Below, piece by piece: positions 15,671-22,559 of a DNA stretch of 33,447 nt. Position 1 is the stretch's first letter. Every line of letters starts with the position of its first letter. The stretch covers positions 1-33,447 of IMG/VR virus record IMGVR_UViG_3300018019_000025, one strand, 5' to 3'. Source of the stretch: a virus. The translations under genes were made by a program, and so were the position numbers. Below the pieces are notes generated by a model, which was not told the origin of the DNA, made no database searches, and saw only the letters and a program-made list of their open reading frames with translations.

Positions 15671-15702
15671 GTTTCAATCCACGCCCGCACGCGGCGGGCG
15701 AC
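15671..15702 (-). CRISPR. Solitary CRISPR repeat unit B (type I-C-like), candidate RNA anti-CRISPR
   Basis: Minus-strand 32-nt unit beginning GTCGCCCGC, with a perfect 7-bp stem (CGCCCGC with GCGGGCG, loop CGCGU) and the 12-nt end GTGGATTGAAAC typical of type I-C-like CRISPR repeats. It lies in the 85-base gap between the TerL stop and the portal start, on the transcribed strand, with no second repeat within spacer distance. Its two differences from unit A fall in the stem-loop and keep pairing. Such solitary units are known in phages as decoy guide RNAs; activity here is inferred. Confidence 0.88.
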
Positions 15703-15709
15703 TGTGCAA

Positions 15710-17041
15710 TTATACCGCTTGCTGCATCATATTGTAGGCTATCAGTCGTGGACGCAAAATCTGTCCCGTGGTTGCGAGAACAAGACAGCGAACCGCGTAT
15801 TCCAGGGAGTCTACCCCATCGTCATTTTCAGCAAGTGGGAAAGCCATCATCTGCTCGACTAGCAATTTCGCCCCCGGCGAATTGGCCTTGAAGCGAAACT
15901 GCCTGCGAGAAACATACGGCGTCAACCGGCGAATCCGTTGCTCCTTTGGAATCTTGTCCGTCCCCATTGGCGTGATAGCCATTACTACTTTCTGTTCGTC
16001 GGCAATCTTGTGCATTTCCGCGATGAGCAGATTCATCCCCATTTCTTCCTCAACCACGAAGTAATGCGGGTTGAAGTCGCGGTAAATTTCCACGCCGTTG
16101 TGGCATATCTTGGATGAGTCCTCTCGCTTCCTCATATCGGCGTCAAGGTACATGATCCCGTTCTGCCATAGGCACTTGACGTAGGCCGCGTAGTCGTCGC
16201 CCTTGCCTTCCTTGCCAAGCGACGAATCGAGCGACACGACGCGGATTCCTCCCTGTGCCATTGGCGGCCATTCTTTGAACCAGAGGTTATCGAAGTATTC
16301 CGCCTGCCACTCGGCCCCTTCCATGTAGACGCACTCGCCTTCAAGCTCGCGTAGGATACGCATGGGTGAAGCAGCGTAGTCGCGTAGAAGCGAGGCGTAG
16401 AATGACGGCTCTATGAATGTATTCTCTTTGAGGGACGCCCGGAAGAAAACGCTGTCGCCTTCCGGGTTTTTCAGGCACTTGATCCTGGCCGGGCCGAATT
16501 TAGTATTTATCTGCTCGTATGCCTCAATCGTGCAATTCTTAATGAAGTGCTTGCTCGTCCAGTGGTCGGGGCTGCCTGGGGTAAACGTCCATTGGCTCTT
16601 GCCACGCTTGCCGCCTTCGCGGAGTCGCCCCTTCAATATCGTGTAGGCTTCCTCCTTGGTTCCCTGCATTTCATCGCCCCATAGTTCACTGAGGCTCGGT
16701 CCCCGCAATCCATCAGGGTCTTCCGCTGAACAGAAATAGTAGGTTGCCCCATTGGCGAGTTGTGCGGTCTTCTTCGTTTCGTTGTAGCAGCCGCGTCTCC
16801 ATAGGCCGAATTGTTCCGCGTATTCCTGGAAGATCGAGAACGTAGACTTATCCATCATCTTGTATGTCGGGGCCACAACCATGTAGTGACAATGCGGCTT
16901 GGACCGAGTTAGCAACCGAATCGCGCCACTACGACTTTTTCCGCTACCCACGCCGCCTGTCATTGCCACGGAGAAGTAATCTGCCAAGCAGAATGCCTTC
17001 TGCTTTGGATAAGTCTCGACTGATTTCCTTTCAGCTACCAT
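15710..17041 (-). CDS. Terminase large subunit (TerL)
   Basis: 443 residues. The ATPase Walker A is AMTGGVGSGKS (29-36). A Walker B-like WGDE is at 121-124, and LxGxGP (GLRGPSLSELW) is nearby. The C-terminal RNase H-like nuclease shows VVSLDSSLG (near 270), VVEEEMG (near 340) and DGVDSLEYAVR (near 415-425), the three acidic clusters expected for headful or cos-type packaging nucleases. It is preceded by TerS with an 11-base overlap and an SD GGAGG. It packages the DNA into the prohead through the portal. Confidence 0.88.
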   Translation of the reverse strand: MVAERKSVETYPKQKAFCLADYFSVAMTGGVGSGKSRSGAIRLLTRSKPHCHYMVVAPTYKMMDKSTFSIFQEYAEQFGLWRRGCYNETKKTAQLANGATYYFCSAEDPDGLRGPSLSELWGDEMQGTKEEAYTILKGRLREGGKRGKSQWTFTPGSPDHWTSKHFIKNCTIEAYEQINTKFGPARIKCLKNPEGDSVFFRASLKENTFIEPSFYASLLRDYAASPMRILRELEGECVYMEGAEWQAEYFDNLWFKEWPPMAQGGIRVVSLDSSLGKEGKGDDYAAYVKCLWQNGIMYLDADMRKREDSSKICHNGVEIYRDFNPHYFVVEEEMGMNLLIAEMHKIADEQKVVMAITPMGTDKIPKEQRIRRLTPYVSRRQFRFKANSPGAKLLVEQMMAFPLAENDDGVDSLEYAVRCLVLATTGQILRPRLIAYNMMQQAV

Positions 17042-17717
17042 CGGAAACCTCCGGTGGTGGCAGGGCTGGCACGTCGATCACTTGGCCTTCCAGGATGTCG
17101 GATAGCTCCTCTCGCGTGCCCCGGACGTTCAAGGTGATGTCGTACTGTTTGATCTCTTTGACTTCAACTTGTTCCGGTGCATCGGCGGCGTGCAACTTGC
17201 GGTACGATTCGTCGAGGTCGTTGGCGAGTTTGATGAGTTTGAAGTAGGAATCCCGTTCGGCAGTCGTGAAGCTACGGTCTCCCCCTATGCGCTGCTGCCT
17301 CATTTCGTCCATTCGATTGATTTCGTCCTTGATCTTCCCTTGCCTTTCAAGGTTCCTTGCGGAGCATTGCGCCCGAACGAGCTTCGGATCGTCTACGCCG
17401 AAGCTGCGAAGTGCAAGTTTGCAATAGCTCTTATGCGACAAGACAAGCCGCTGGCACACGTCCGCTTCCGAAAACCCCCGACTGACGAGATCGGCAAAGA
17501 TTCGCTTGCGGAGAGATTGAACCTGGTCTACCGGCATCCGGCCTGATTCAAGGAAGTAGAGGTCGTCCGCTGATAGAGTTGCCGGTAGATTCGGGTCTTC
17601 GGCTTGGACGCGGGACTGCCACTCCGTATACTCACGGAGCATGGCGTCCATGAGTTCGGTCGAAAGGCCGTTGACTGGCCGTTTGCGACGTTTGGTTTTC
17701 GGAGTGGCTGTTTCTAT
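17031..17717 (-). CDS. Terminase small subunit (TerS), probable non-standard ATA start
   Basis: 228 residues from codon ATA at 17717, in the sequence AAAGGAACCGAAGCCATAG, which overlaps the stop of the preceding gene by four bases. No ATG lies between that point and Met-Asp-Ala-Met about 24 codons in, which has no ribosome-binding site. Features are a helix-turn-helix-like segment SEADVCQRLVLSHKSYCKLALRSFG (about 120-145), a central basic helix, and a C-terminal part with PALPPPEV tail. Placement immediately before TerL and overlap with it support TerS. An alternative is a start within the upstream gene. The function is inferred from position and size. Confidence 0.6.
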   Translation of the reverse strand: METATPKTKRRKRPVNGLSTELMDAMLREYTEWQSRVQAEDPNLPATLSADDLYFLESGRMPVDQVQSLRKRIFADLVSRGFSEADVCQRLVLSHKSYCKLALRSFGVDDPKLVRAQCSARNLERQGKIKDEINRMDEMRQQRIGGDRSFTTAERDSYFKLIKLANDLDESYRKLHAADAPEQVEVKEIKQYDITLNVRGTREELSDILEGQVIDVPALPPPEVSDGS

Positions 17718-17860
17718 GGCTTCGGTTCCTTTTGTTGCTGATTCTTCGATCCAGACGGCGTGAATGATACGCCCAGAGCCTGGAGATGGCAAGCCAAAAT
17801 CGTCGCGTCTACTGCTACGATCATAGCCACAACGCCGATTAGGACGATCGCGCTGCTCAT
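17714..17860 (-). CDS. Small single-helix membrane protein
   Basis: 48 residues starting at the ATG at 17860 (TAATG overlap with the previous stop), with AAAGGAACCGAAG in front. One transmembrane helix spans about 4-27, followed by a polar Lys/Pro/Gln tail ending KEPKP. It lies in the cassette with a two-helix protein and a permuted NlpC/P60 protein, so it may be a small holin or antiholin component. No family recognised. Confidence 0.5.
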   Translation of the reverse strand: MSSAIVLIGVVAMIVAVDATILACHLQALGVSFTPSGSKNQQQKEPKP

Positions 17861-18060
17861 TACTTCGGTTCCTTTGGAGTAACTGCTGACGTGACGTATC
17901 CCAAGAGTCCGCTGACAACATTGCTTGCGATGATAAGTAACGTCGTCACAGTTGTAGCCGTAATCGCGTTTGATCCGAGATACGCCGCAGAAGCAACACA
18001 AGATAATGCTATGGTAATCAGGCCGCCACAGATGACGCACGGCAAAAGGTTACTGCTCAT
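17860..18060 (-). CDS. Small two-helix membrane protein (holin candidate)
   Basis: 66 residues, ATG overlapping the previous stop by ATGA. Two hydrophobic stretches (about 5-26 and 35-58) are separated by a short loop; the tail is TPKEPK. The length and topology fit a class II holin. It is embedded in a set with a peptidase-like protein, so lysis is the likely role. Confidence 0.5.
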   Translation of the reverse strand: MSSNLLPCVICGGLITIALSCVASAAYLGSNAITATTVTTLLIIASNVVSGLLGYVTSAVTPKEPK

Positions 18061-18236
18061 TTTCCCTCCGCTGCCTTTTGCAGGTCCGCGTGAAGCCCGT
18101 CGACCCGCGCGATCAACTCAAGGCACTTCGCCGGATCGCCAGCTTGTTGCGATCCCGGATTGAAGTACCCCGCCAGAATCCCGGATATGAAATCGTCGCG
18201 GGCCTTGTCGATCAGGGTTACGATGGATGTTTTCAT
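18057..18236 (-). CDS. 59-codon hypothetical protein in the lysis-like cassette
   Basis: A 59-residue reading frame with ATGA overlaps on both sides (start at 18236, stop at 18057). It is amphipathic and helical (MKTSIVTLIDKARDDFIS, AKCLELIARVDGLHADLQKA). The perfect coupling on both sides supports translation. No family recognised. Confidence 0.65.
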   Translation of the reverse strand: MKTSIVTLIDKARDDFISGILAGYFNPGSQQAGDPAKCLELIARVDGLHADLQKAAEGK

Positions 18237-18787
18237 GACTGGAGCACCCCCTGCACTTCCTGTTTCGTTCCCGTAGCCAATCGTTCGGTAGGAAGGCTGT
18301 CAAGCCAGTCTAGGTCCGCTTGCGTGACTTCAACCGGCGTGGCAAGCAACACCGGCTTCCCGGTGACTTGGCTGAATAGCTTGCCAGGGTTCGGGTAAGG
18401 GTCGATGGTCGGCAATGTCGGAATAACCTGCAAGTCCTCGTATGCCCATCCTGAACAGAACTCATGGTGCGGCGTATGGTAGCCGCTGTTCTTCCAAGCG
18501 GAAAGTGCCCCCTCAAGGTCGTAAGGCCAGCCTACGCGGGCTTGTAGGTAGGCCAGCATCGAAGCCGGGGCGGTCTCTGGATCAATGGCTATGGCGACGT
18601 GGTAGGTCGATGATTGAGTTATGGCCGCTACGATGCGGCCTAGAGAATCAGTCCAAGGCCCAAGAAGTTCAAAGTAGAGCCATACACCTGGGCACACATA
18701 AACGACTAGCCAGTGGGATGGGTTGTCGATGTCCGACAGTGTGTCGGTTTCAACGCAACCTTCAAGAAGTGCTTGGAAGAATCGCAA
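18233..18787 (-). CDS. Permuted NlpC/P60 (YiiX/YebB-like) cysteine-hydrolase fold protein
   Basis: 184 residues from a TTG at 18787 with AAGGAGAA seven bases before it. STYHVAIAID (His63) and the later EFCSGWAYEDL (Cys111) place the catalytic His before the catalytic Cys, the circularly permuted order of the YiiX group. VGWPYDLEGAL (85-94) is the GxPYD-type motif between them. There is no signal peptide. In phages these enzymes may cut peptidoglycan peptides or amide/ester bonds, fitting a lysin role with the neighbouring membrane proteins. Which substrate is cut cannot be decided. Confidence 0.65.
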   Translation of the reverse strand: MRFFQALLEGCVETDTLSDIDNPSHWLVVYVCPGVWLYFELLGPWTDSLGRIVAAITQSSTYHVAIAIDPETAPASMLAYLQARVGWPYDLEGALSAWKNSGYHTPHHEFCSGWAYEDLQVIPTLPTIDPYPNPGKLFSQVTGKPVLLATPVEVTQADLDWLDSLPTERLATGTKQEVQGVLQS

Positions 18788-18812
18788 TGTTATTCTCCTT
18801 CAAGCCACAGGC

Positions 18813-18832
18813 GGGCCACTTCCTTGTGGCCC
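18813..18832 (-). other. Hairpin in the gap before the NlpC/P60-like gene
   Basis: GGGCCAC pairs with GTGGCCC over 7 bp around a 6-nt loop, in the 66-base gap between the peptidase stop (18854) and the TTG start. No U tract follows. It may stabilise the RNA or reduce readthrough; otherwise nothing is recognised in the gap. Confidence 0.5.
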
Positions 18833-18853
18833 TTGCCGTGGGCTTTAGAATTA

Positions 18854-20272
18854 TCAAGGAGCGTTCTGGAAAACGTCCTCTGCGGCCTTGAGTGCCTTCT
18901 TTGCGAGGGTCGGGTTCTTCCTACCCATCTCATAGAGCTTCAACACCCTATCCGAAGGTGTCGGGCTTGAAAACGGTTGAACCACCGTGGTCTGTCCCTT
19001 CTTGGCCGTAGCCCACATGGACTCGGTCGTCGCATTGCAGGAGAATGCCACGCGGGCGTATCCTTTCTCGCCCCAGCCGGTGCCCCATGAGTTGCGGAGG
19101 ATGAAGTATCCGCCGCCGGAAACCGTGGGGTCGATCTTGTAGCCGACGAGACTGACTTGATGGTCGATGCCACTCGACAGGTCTCCGACGTAGATTCCGC
19201 CGCTGTAGTTCATGAAGTCGTCGGGGCAGCCTATGCACACGCTCGTCACGCCGTAGGTCACAAGCGATTCCTCGACAGATTGCACGTCGGCAGGGCCAGT
19301 GACCGTACCGGCATATCCCCAATCTTGGATCGTAAATCCCGACGCCGTACCACTGAGTTGGCAACCCTGATTGCAAGCATTATCTTCCGGCCCGTAGGAT
19401 TGGACGGTAGGAATACCGTTGCCTTGTTTGAGCCATTGGAAGATCGTGGTTGCATCACCGCCGTCGCAAGTGCCGTCACCGTTCGGATCTAGGTCCACGA
19501 TGTACTGCACGGATAGCGGTTGCGAAATCGTCAAGTTTCCGTCCTTAATGTTGGCGCAACAGACCGTATCGACGCCTGAATGGTCGTGACACGTCCCCAC
19601 GCCGTCCTGGTCTTCGATTGCCGGGCAACCGGAGCGAAGGTCAAGGCTACTTGGAATCGTGATCGCGCCGTGTTTGGAGTGGAATGCCTTGTGGGTCAAG
19701 GCGTCCCTAACGTGCAAGGCGTTTCGGGTCTTCTCGGGAAGGATGATCAGGCCGGTAGCGTGCTTCTTCGGAACGGGCGGAATCTTGCCGATCGGTGCGA
19801 GTGTCGGAACAGGAGGAGCCGAGCAAGCCGCAGCCTGGAGTTGAATCGCCAGTTGAATTACCTGGGGCGGGATCGTACCCGGAGAAAACGAGTTGGTCAT
19901 TTCCAGGGCGATCAAGGCCATTGTGGCCTTCTGACACTCCGTGAACCGAGGCGTCCGATCAAGTCGTGCCTGCAACTTCTTTAGGTCGTTCCCGTCACTT
20001 GCGCGCCATGCGCGGACGGCAGTGGTTGCCTCCTTGAATGGCCCGATGGCCAGTCGAGAACCGAAGCCGCGGGCGACGGCCTCGGCCATGTCGGCATTGT
20101 CGTCAGAGGAAGTCTTGCATCCGCAAGGCGCGGCAAGCGGCGGCGTCGGAAGGACCGGGACGAGCATCCATTGGCCATTGACGATGAGCGAATGATCGGG
20201 GGCCGGCTGCTGGGCCAGACTTCCGGCCACGTTGCAGCAAAGCACGATTGCGAACAGGGAAAAGAATTTCAT
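18854..20272 (-). CDS. Secreted papain-family (C1) cysteine peptidase
   Basis: 472 residues from the ATG at 20272 with GGAGAAA before it. Residues 1-20 are a Sec signal peptide, then an approximately 190-residue propart. The C1 core is recognisable: Gln222 in EDQDGVGTCHDHSG and Cys228 as the nucleophile (followed by His rather than the usual Trp), then His371 in GIDHQVSLVGY, and Asn394 in ILRNSWGTGWGEKGYARV, the most characteristic papain motif. It would be exported and activated by propeptide loss. A papain peptidase is unusual in phage; it could digest host surface proteins. It lies in the unit downstream of the strong promoter. The His after Cys is a departure from the family. Confidence 0.85.
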   Translation of the reverse strand: MKFFSLFAIVLCCNVAGSLAQQPAPDHSLIVNGQWMLVPVLPTPPLAAPCGCKTSSDDNADMAEAVARGFGSRLAIGPFKEATTAVRAWRASDGNDLKKLQARLDRTPRFTECQKATMALIALEMTNSFSPGTIPPQVIQLAIQLQAAACSAPPVPTLAPIGKIPPVPKKHATGLIILPEKTRNALHVRDALTHKAFHSKHGAITIPSSLDLRSGCPAIEDQDGVGTCHDHSGVDTVCCANIKDGNLTISQPLSVQYIVDLDPNGDGTCDGGDATTIFQWLKQGNGIPTVQSYGPEDNACNQGCQLSGTASGFTIQDWGYAGTVTGPADVQSVEESLVTYGVTSVCIGCPDDFMNYSGGIYVGDLSSGIDHQVSLVGYKIDPTVSGGGYFILRNSWGTGWGEKGYARVAFSCNATTESMWATAKKGQTTVVQPFSSPTPSDRVLKLYEMGRKNPTLAKKALKAAEDVFQNAP

Positions 20273-20318
20273 GGGTTTCTCCAAACTGAAAATGAGGTAA
20301 GGGGTTGGATGCGGGCCT

Positions 20319-20522
20319 CTACTTGGCACGCGAACAGGTCGCCGGGGCACATGCGTCCGGGGCACACGCGGCCGGGGCCTTGACGATCACGACACGCCGC
20401 AGCGGCAGGACGTGCCGGCGAGTCTGGTTCCATTGGCGGACGCGGGCCAGCGGGCCGGCTTCGACGGAACACGGGGAAAAGAGAAAACAAGCGGCAAACA
20501 AGAGGCAAGCGAGGCGTTTCAT
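20319..20522 (-). CDS. Small exported basic, Cys-rich protein
   Basis: 67 residues, ATG after AAAGGAAG. A signal peptide at 1-22 (KRLACLLFAACFLFSPCSVEAG) is followed by a basic segment (RVRQWNQTRRHVLPLRR) and a C-terminal Ala/Pro/Cys repeat (AACAPDACAPATC). It is the first gene after the promoter at 20580-20608 and is followed by the exported peptidase. No family; probably an envelope-associated peptide. Confidence 0.55.
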   Translation of the reverse strand: MKRLACLLFAACFLFSPCSVEAGPLARVRQWNQTRRHVLPLRRVVIVKAPAACAPDACAPATCSRAK

Positions 20523-20579
20523 GGGTCTTCCTTTCGAGAAAACAGGGTGAAAATAGAATCTACACTGAGATAATCGCGT

Positions 20580-20608
20580 ATTTTACCACGAATCAGGCTG
20601 GCTGTCAA
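20580..20608 (-). promoter_or_regulatory. Near-consensus sigma-70 promoter
   Basis: Minus strand: TTGACA at 20608-20603, exactly 17 bases, then TAAAAT at 20585-20580. It is in the 92-base gap between thyX and the small exported gene, pointing into the peptidase/lysis/packaging unit. This is the best host-type promoter in the window. Confidence 0.8.
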
Positions 20609-20614
20609 GCGGAC

Positions 20615-21274
20615 CTATTGCATGGCGTCCGTTATCGGAAAGATAGATGGCAATTTTGCGTGAAGATCGCGGAAAAGTGGAATCATAACCTCTCGCATTT
20701 GCGGGTGTGCGGCGGTAGCCGTGCGAAGTCGCTGAATATGACGCCACTCGCGGAGGTTTGCCGTGACGACGATCTCTGTCTTGAGGCTATTCGGCAGGAC
20801 GGAGCGGGCTTGTTCAGGCTTCCATCCGATACCACGGAGTCGGATGTATGAAGCCTCGGAGGCAAGCATGGATTCAAACCATTGCCGTATAGCACAATCT
20901 CGGATGGTCGGTTGTTCAGAATGTTCGCCGTCGATAAGTTCCAAACACCACGGCGGGATAACGAACGTGATTCCAGCAGTCTTTCCGCCAGGTGAATAGT
21001 CGCAATACCGCGTGCTTTCTTGCGAGAAAGAGCAAAGACGATGCCGCACAAGTTCGTGCGATACGCCACGGTCGATTGTGAACTTGACCATGAGGCTCGC
21101 GTGCTCAATCACGGATTCATGGCCCCGCTTGATAAGCATTTCGCAAAATGGATCAGCGGTTTCCGGGCCGATCTTAGCCTCGCTCTTGTAGCAGCAGCGT
21201 CCCGCCCGTTCGATGATTCGCGGTAGGCCGTCAAGGTCTGTGAGGATTTCGTAGCTCGGTCGTATCAATCTCAT
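20615..21274 (-). CDS. thyX: Flavin-dependent thymidylate synthase
   Basis: 219 residues. The ThyX signature RHR-x7-S is present as RHRLCSFSQES (77-87) followed by TRYCDY, with the HESVIEHA segment (52-59) in front, typical of family members. Reaction: dUMP plus methylenetetrahydrofolate to dTMP using FAD and NADPH. It supplies thymidine nucleotides for phage DNA synthesis. Start ATG overlaps the DUF3310 stop by four bases. Length is normal for the family. Confidence 0.95.
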   Translation of the reverse strand: MRLIRPSYEILTDLDGLPRIIERAGRCCYKSEAKIGPETADPFCEMLIKRGHESVIEHASLMVKFTIDRGVSHELVRHRLCSFSQESTRYCDYSPGGKTAGITFVIPPWCLELIDGEHSEQPTIRDCAIRQWFESMLASEASYIRLRGIGWKPEQARSVLPNSLKTEIVVTANLREWRHIQRLRTATAAHPQMREVMIPLFRDLHAKLPSIFPITDAMQ

Positions 21275-21498
21275 TGTTCAATCTTCGGAAATTGTTTACG
21301 GTTCTGGATTTCTCTGGAAAGATACCATACGGCTTTCTCTAGGTCTTGTACGGCATCACCTTTTTTCCCCGACCGTGCAATATACTTCACGGCATTACCG
21401 AGACAGAATCCAAGCTCCCATGCCTCGATAACCTTTATCGCCTCATACGGATTATTTTCTCCTCCGTAATGTGGTGGATGGTTCACTGCTTCCGTCAC
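21271..21498 (-). CDS. DUF3310 protein (phage nucleotide-metabolism-associated)
   Basis: 75 residues from a GTG at 21498 that overlaps the HTH-gene stop (GTGA) and has GGAGGGG eight bases before it. It matches the DUF3310 pattern: VNHPPHYGG near the start, then a FCLGNAVKYIARSGKKGD core followed by the helix DLEKAVWYLSREI. Such proteins are common in phages next to nucleotide genes; the biochemical function is unsettled. Confidence 0.85.
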   Translation of the reverse strand: MTEAVNHPPHYGGENNPYEAIKVIEAWELGFCLGNAVKYIARSGKKGDAVQDLEKAVWYLSREIQNRKQFPKIEQ

Positions 21499-21692
21499 GG
21501 CTTCGACCCCTCCAACTTGCACGGAATCCCGTGCTTTTTTACGAAGGCCGCAAGGTCCGCCTTCACAACCCGCCGATGCTTCGAGCCTGGAATGACGTAG
21601 CCCTTCAAGAGGCCCATGTCAATCCATTTTGCAACCGTTCGATTGGCGACGTTGCATATCTTGGCTATCTGTCCGGTCGTTAATGTCTCCAT
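21495..21692 (-). CDS. Excisionase-type helix-turn-helix DNA-binding protein
   Basis: 65 residues, ATG with TAGGAGT before it. TTGQIAKICNVANRTVAKWIDMG is a MerR/excisionase-like HTH, followed by PGSKHRRVVKADLAAFV, the wing and dimer helix of the DNA-binding domain (excisionase family). It could regulate the adjacent operon or recombination; no integrase is visible in the window, so regulation is more likely. Confidence 0.8.
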   Translation of the reverse strand: METLTTGQIAKICNVANRTVAKWIDMGLLKGYVIPGSKHRRVVKADLAAFVKKHGIPCKLEGSKP

Positions 21693-21735
21693 TGGCCTAC
21701 TCCTAAAGTTTCTGATACTTACCGATAATTACGTG

Positions 21736-22350
21736 TTACGAGTAGTCGAGTTCAAAATGTTCTTCAAAATGTTCTGTAATGATCTGCCACGCCTCACGGT
21801 CTTTCTGTCCACCAACATTGCGAACAAGCTTAGAAATGATAAAGAATGCCGCGTTCAACTTCGGTAGAATTGTCTCGATGGTCGCCTTGGACTTCTCTCT
21901 GATGTTCTTGGCTTCCATCTGAATGGCATCCGTCCTCTCAATGTCCTTGTATTCGTCTTTCTTTTCAAGTACGGCGTCGGCTGCTGCGGACAACACTGAG
22001 ACGGGTAGAGATGCTGTCTTGCGGTCAACGCGGAAGAGAAGCATCTTCTTTTTTGTTTCCGCATAGGAGTCAAATTGCTGGTAGTTCATGTACTTGAGAC
22101 ATATCGGCCTGGCTAGCGCGAGAACTAACTTCATCCTATCGTGTTTATTCGTCCGAACTTCTTCCAATTGTGACATTGCGAAGTCGCAAGCTTTCTCGAA
22201 AAGATCACGCGCCGTCTTGTAGAGCGTAGCAGATTCTTGGAACATGGCTACTGCTTCATCCGACAGGCTGATTCCGAATCTCGATTCAATCGCCGGAGTC
22301 TTGTCTGTGTTTCTTGAAACGTGGCGTGTAATTTGTACTGGTTCTTTCAT
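21736..22350 (-). CDS. Helical hypothetical protein
   Basis: 204 residues, ATG with GAGGAGTAGAC before it, directly after the RMF-like gene. It is mostly alpha-helical, with Lys/Glu-rich central and C-terminal coiled segments (KDEYKDIERTDAIQMEAKNIREKSK). No family recognised. The 43-base gap to the next gene contains only a ribosome-binding site. Confidence 0.5.
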   Translation of the reverse strand: MKEPVQITRHVSRNTDKTPAIESRFGISLSDEAVAMFQESATLYKTARDLFEKACDFAMSQLEEVRTNKHDRMKLVLALARPICLKYMNYQQFDSYAETKKKMLLFRVDRKTASLPVSVLSAAADAVLEKKDEYKDIERTDAIQMEAKNIREKSKATIETILPKLNAAFFIISKLVRNVGGQKDREAWQIITEHFEEHFELDYS

Positions 22351-22352
22351 GT

Positions 22353-22559
22353 CTACTCCTCAAGCTCTAATACGGCCAAGTAGGCCGCGTGTTGGCCGTC
22401 CGCCCATTGGACGGCTTCTTGTGAATCGCTCTTGAAAGGGCACTTCTTCGGAACCTCAGGATTCCATGCTGCTTGCATGTAGCTCGCGTAGCCTTGGTTG
22501 TAAGGCGAAAGGCTGTCGTAAACCGCCCGCGTAATCTTCTTCTGGCCGCCTGGGTTCAT
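22353..22559 (-). CDS. Ribosome-modulation-factor-like protein
   Basis: 68 residues, ATG overlapping the previous stop. PYNQGYASYM (19-28), then KKCPFKS (38-44) and QWADGQHAAYL (51-61) match the spacing of Escherichia coli RMF (HQRGYQAG, EMCPYQ, QWLGGWREA). RMF binds 70S ribosomes and drives dimerisation during stationary phase. A phage copy could hibernate host ribosomes or protect them. Homology is by motif only. Confidence 0.6.
   Translation of the reverse strand: MNPGGQKKITRAVYDSLSPYNQGYASYMQAAWNPEVPKKCPFKSDSQEAVQWADGQHAAYLAVLELEE

Noticed and set aside
11993-15702. A real CRISPR array or phage mini-array formed by the two repeats
   Set aside because: They are 3.7 kb apart with genes between, and no third repeat or spacer-length gap exists.
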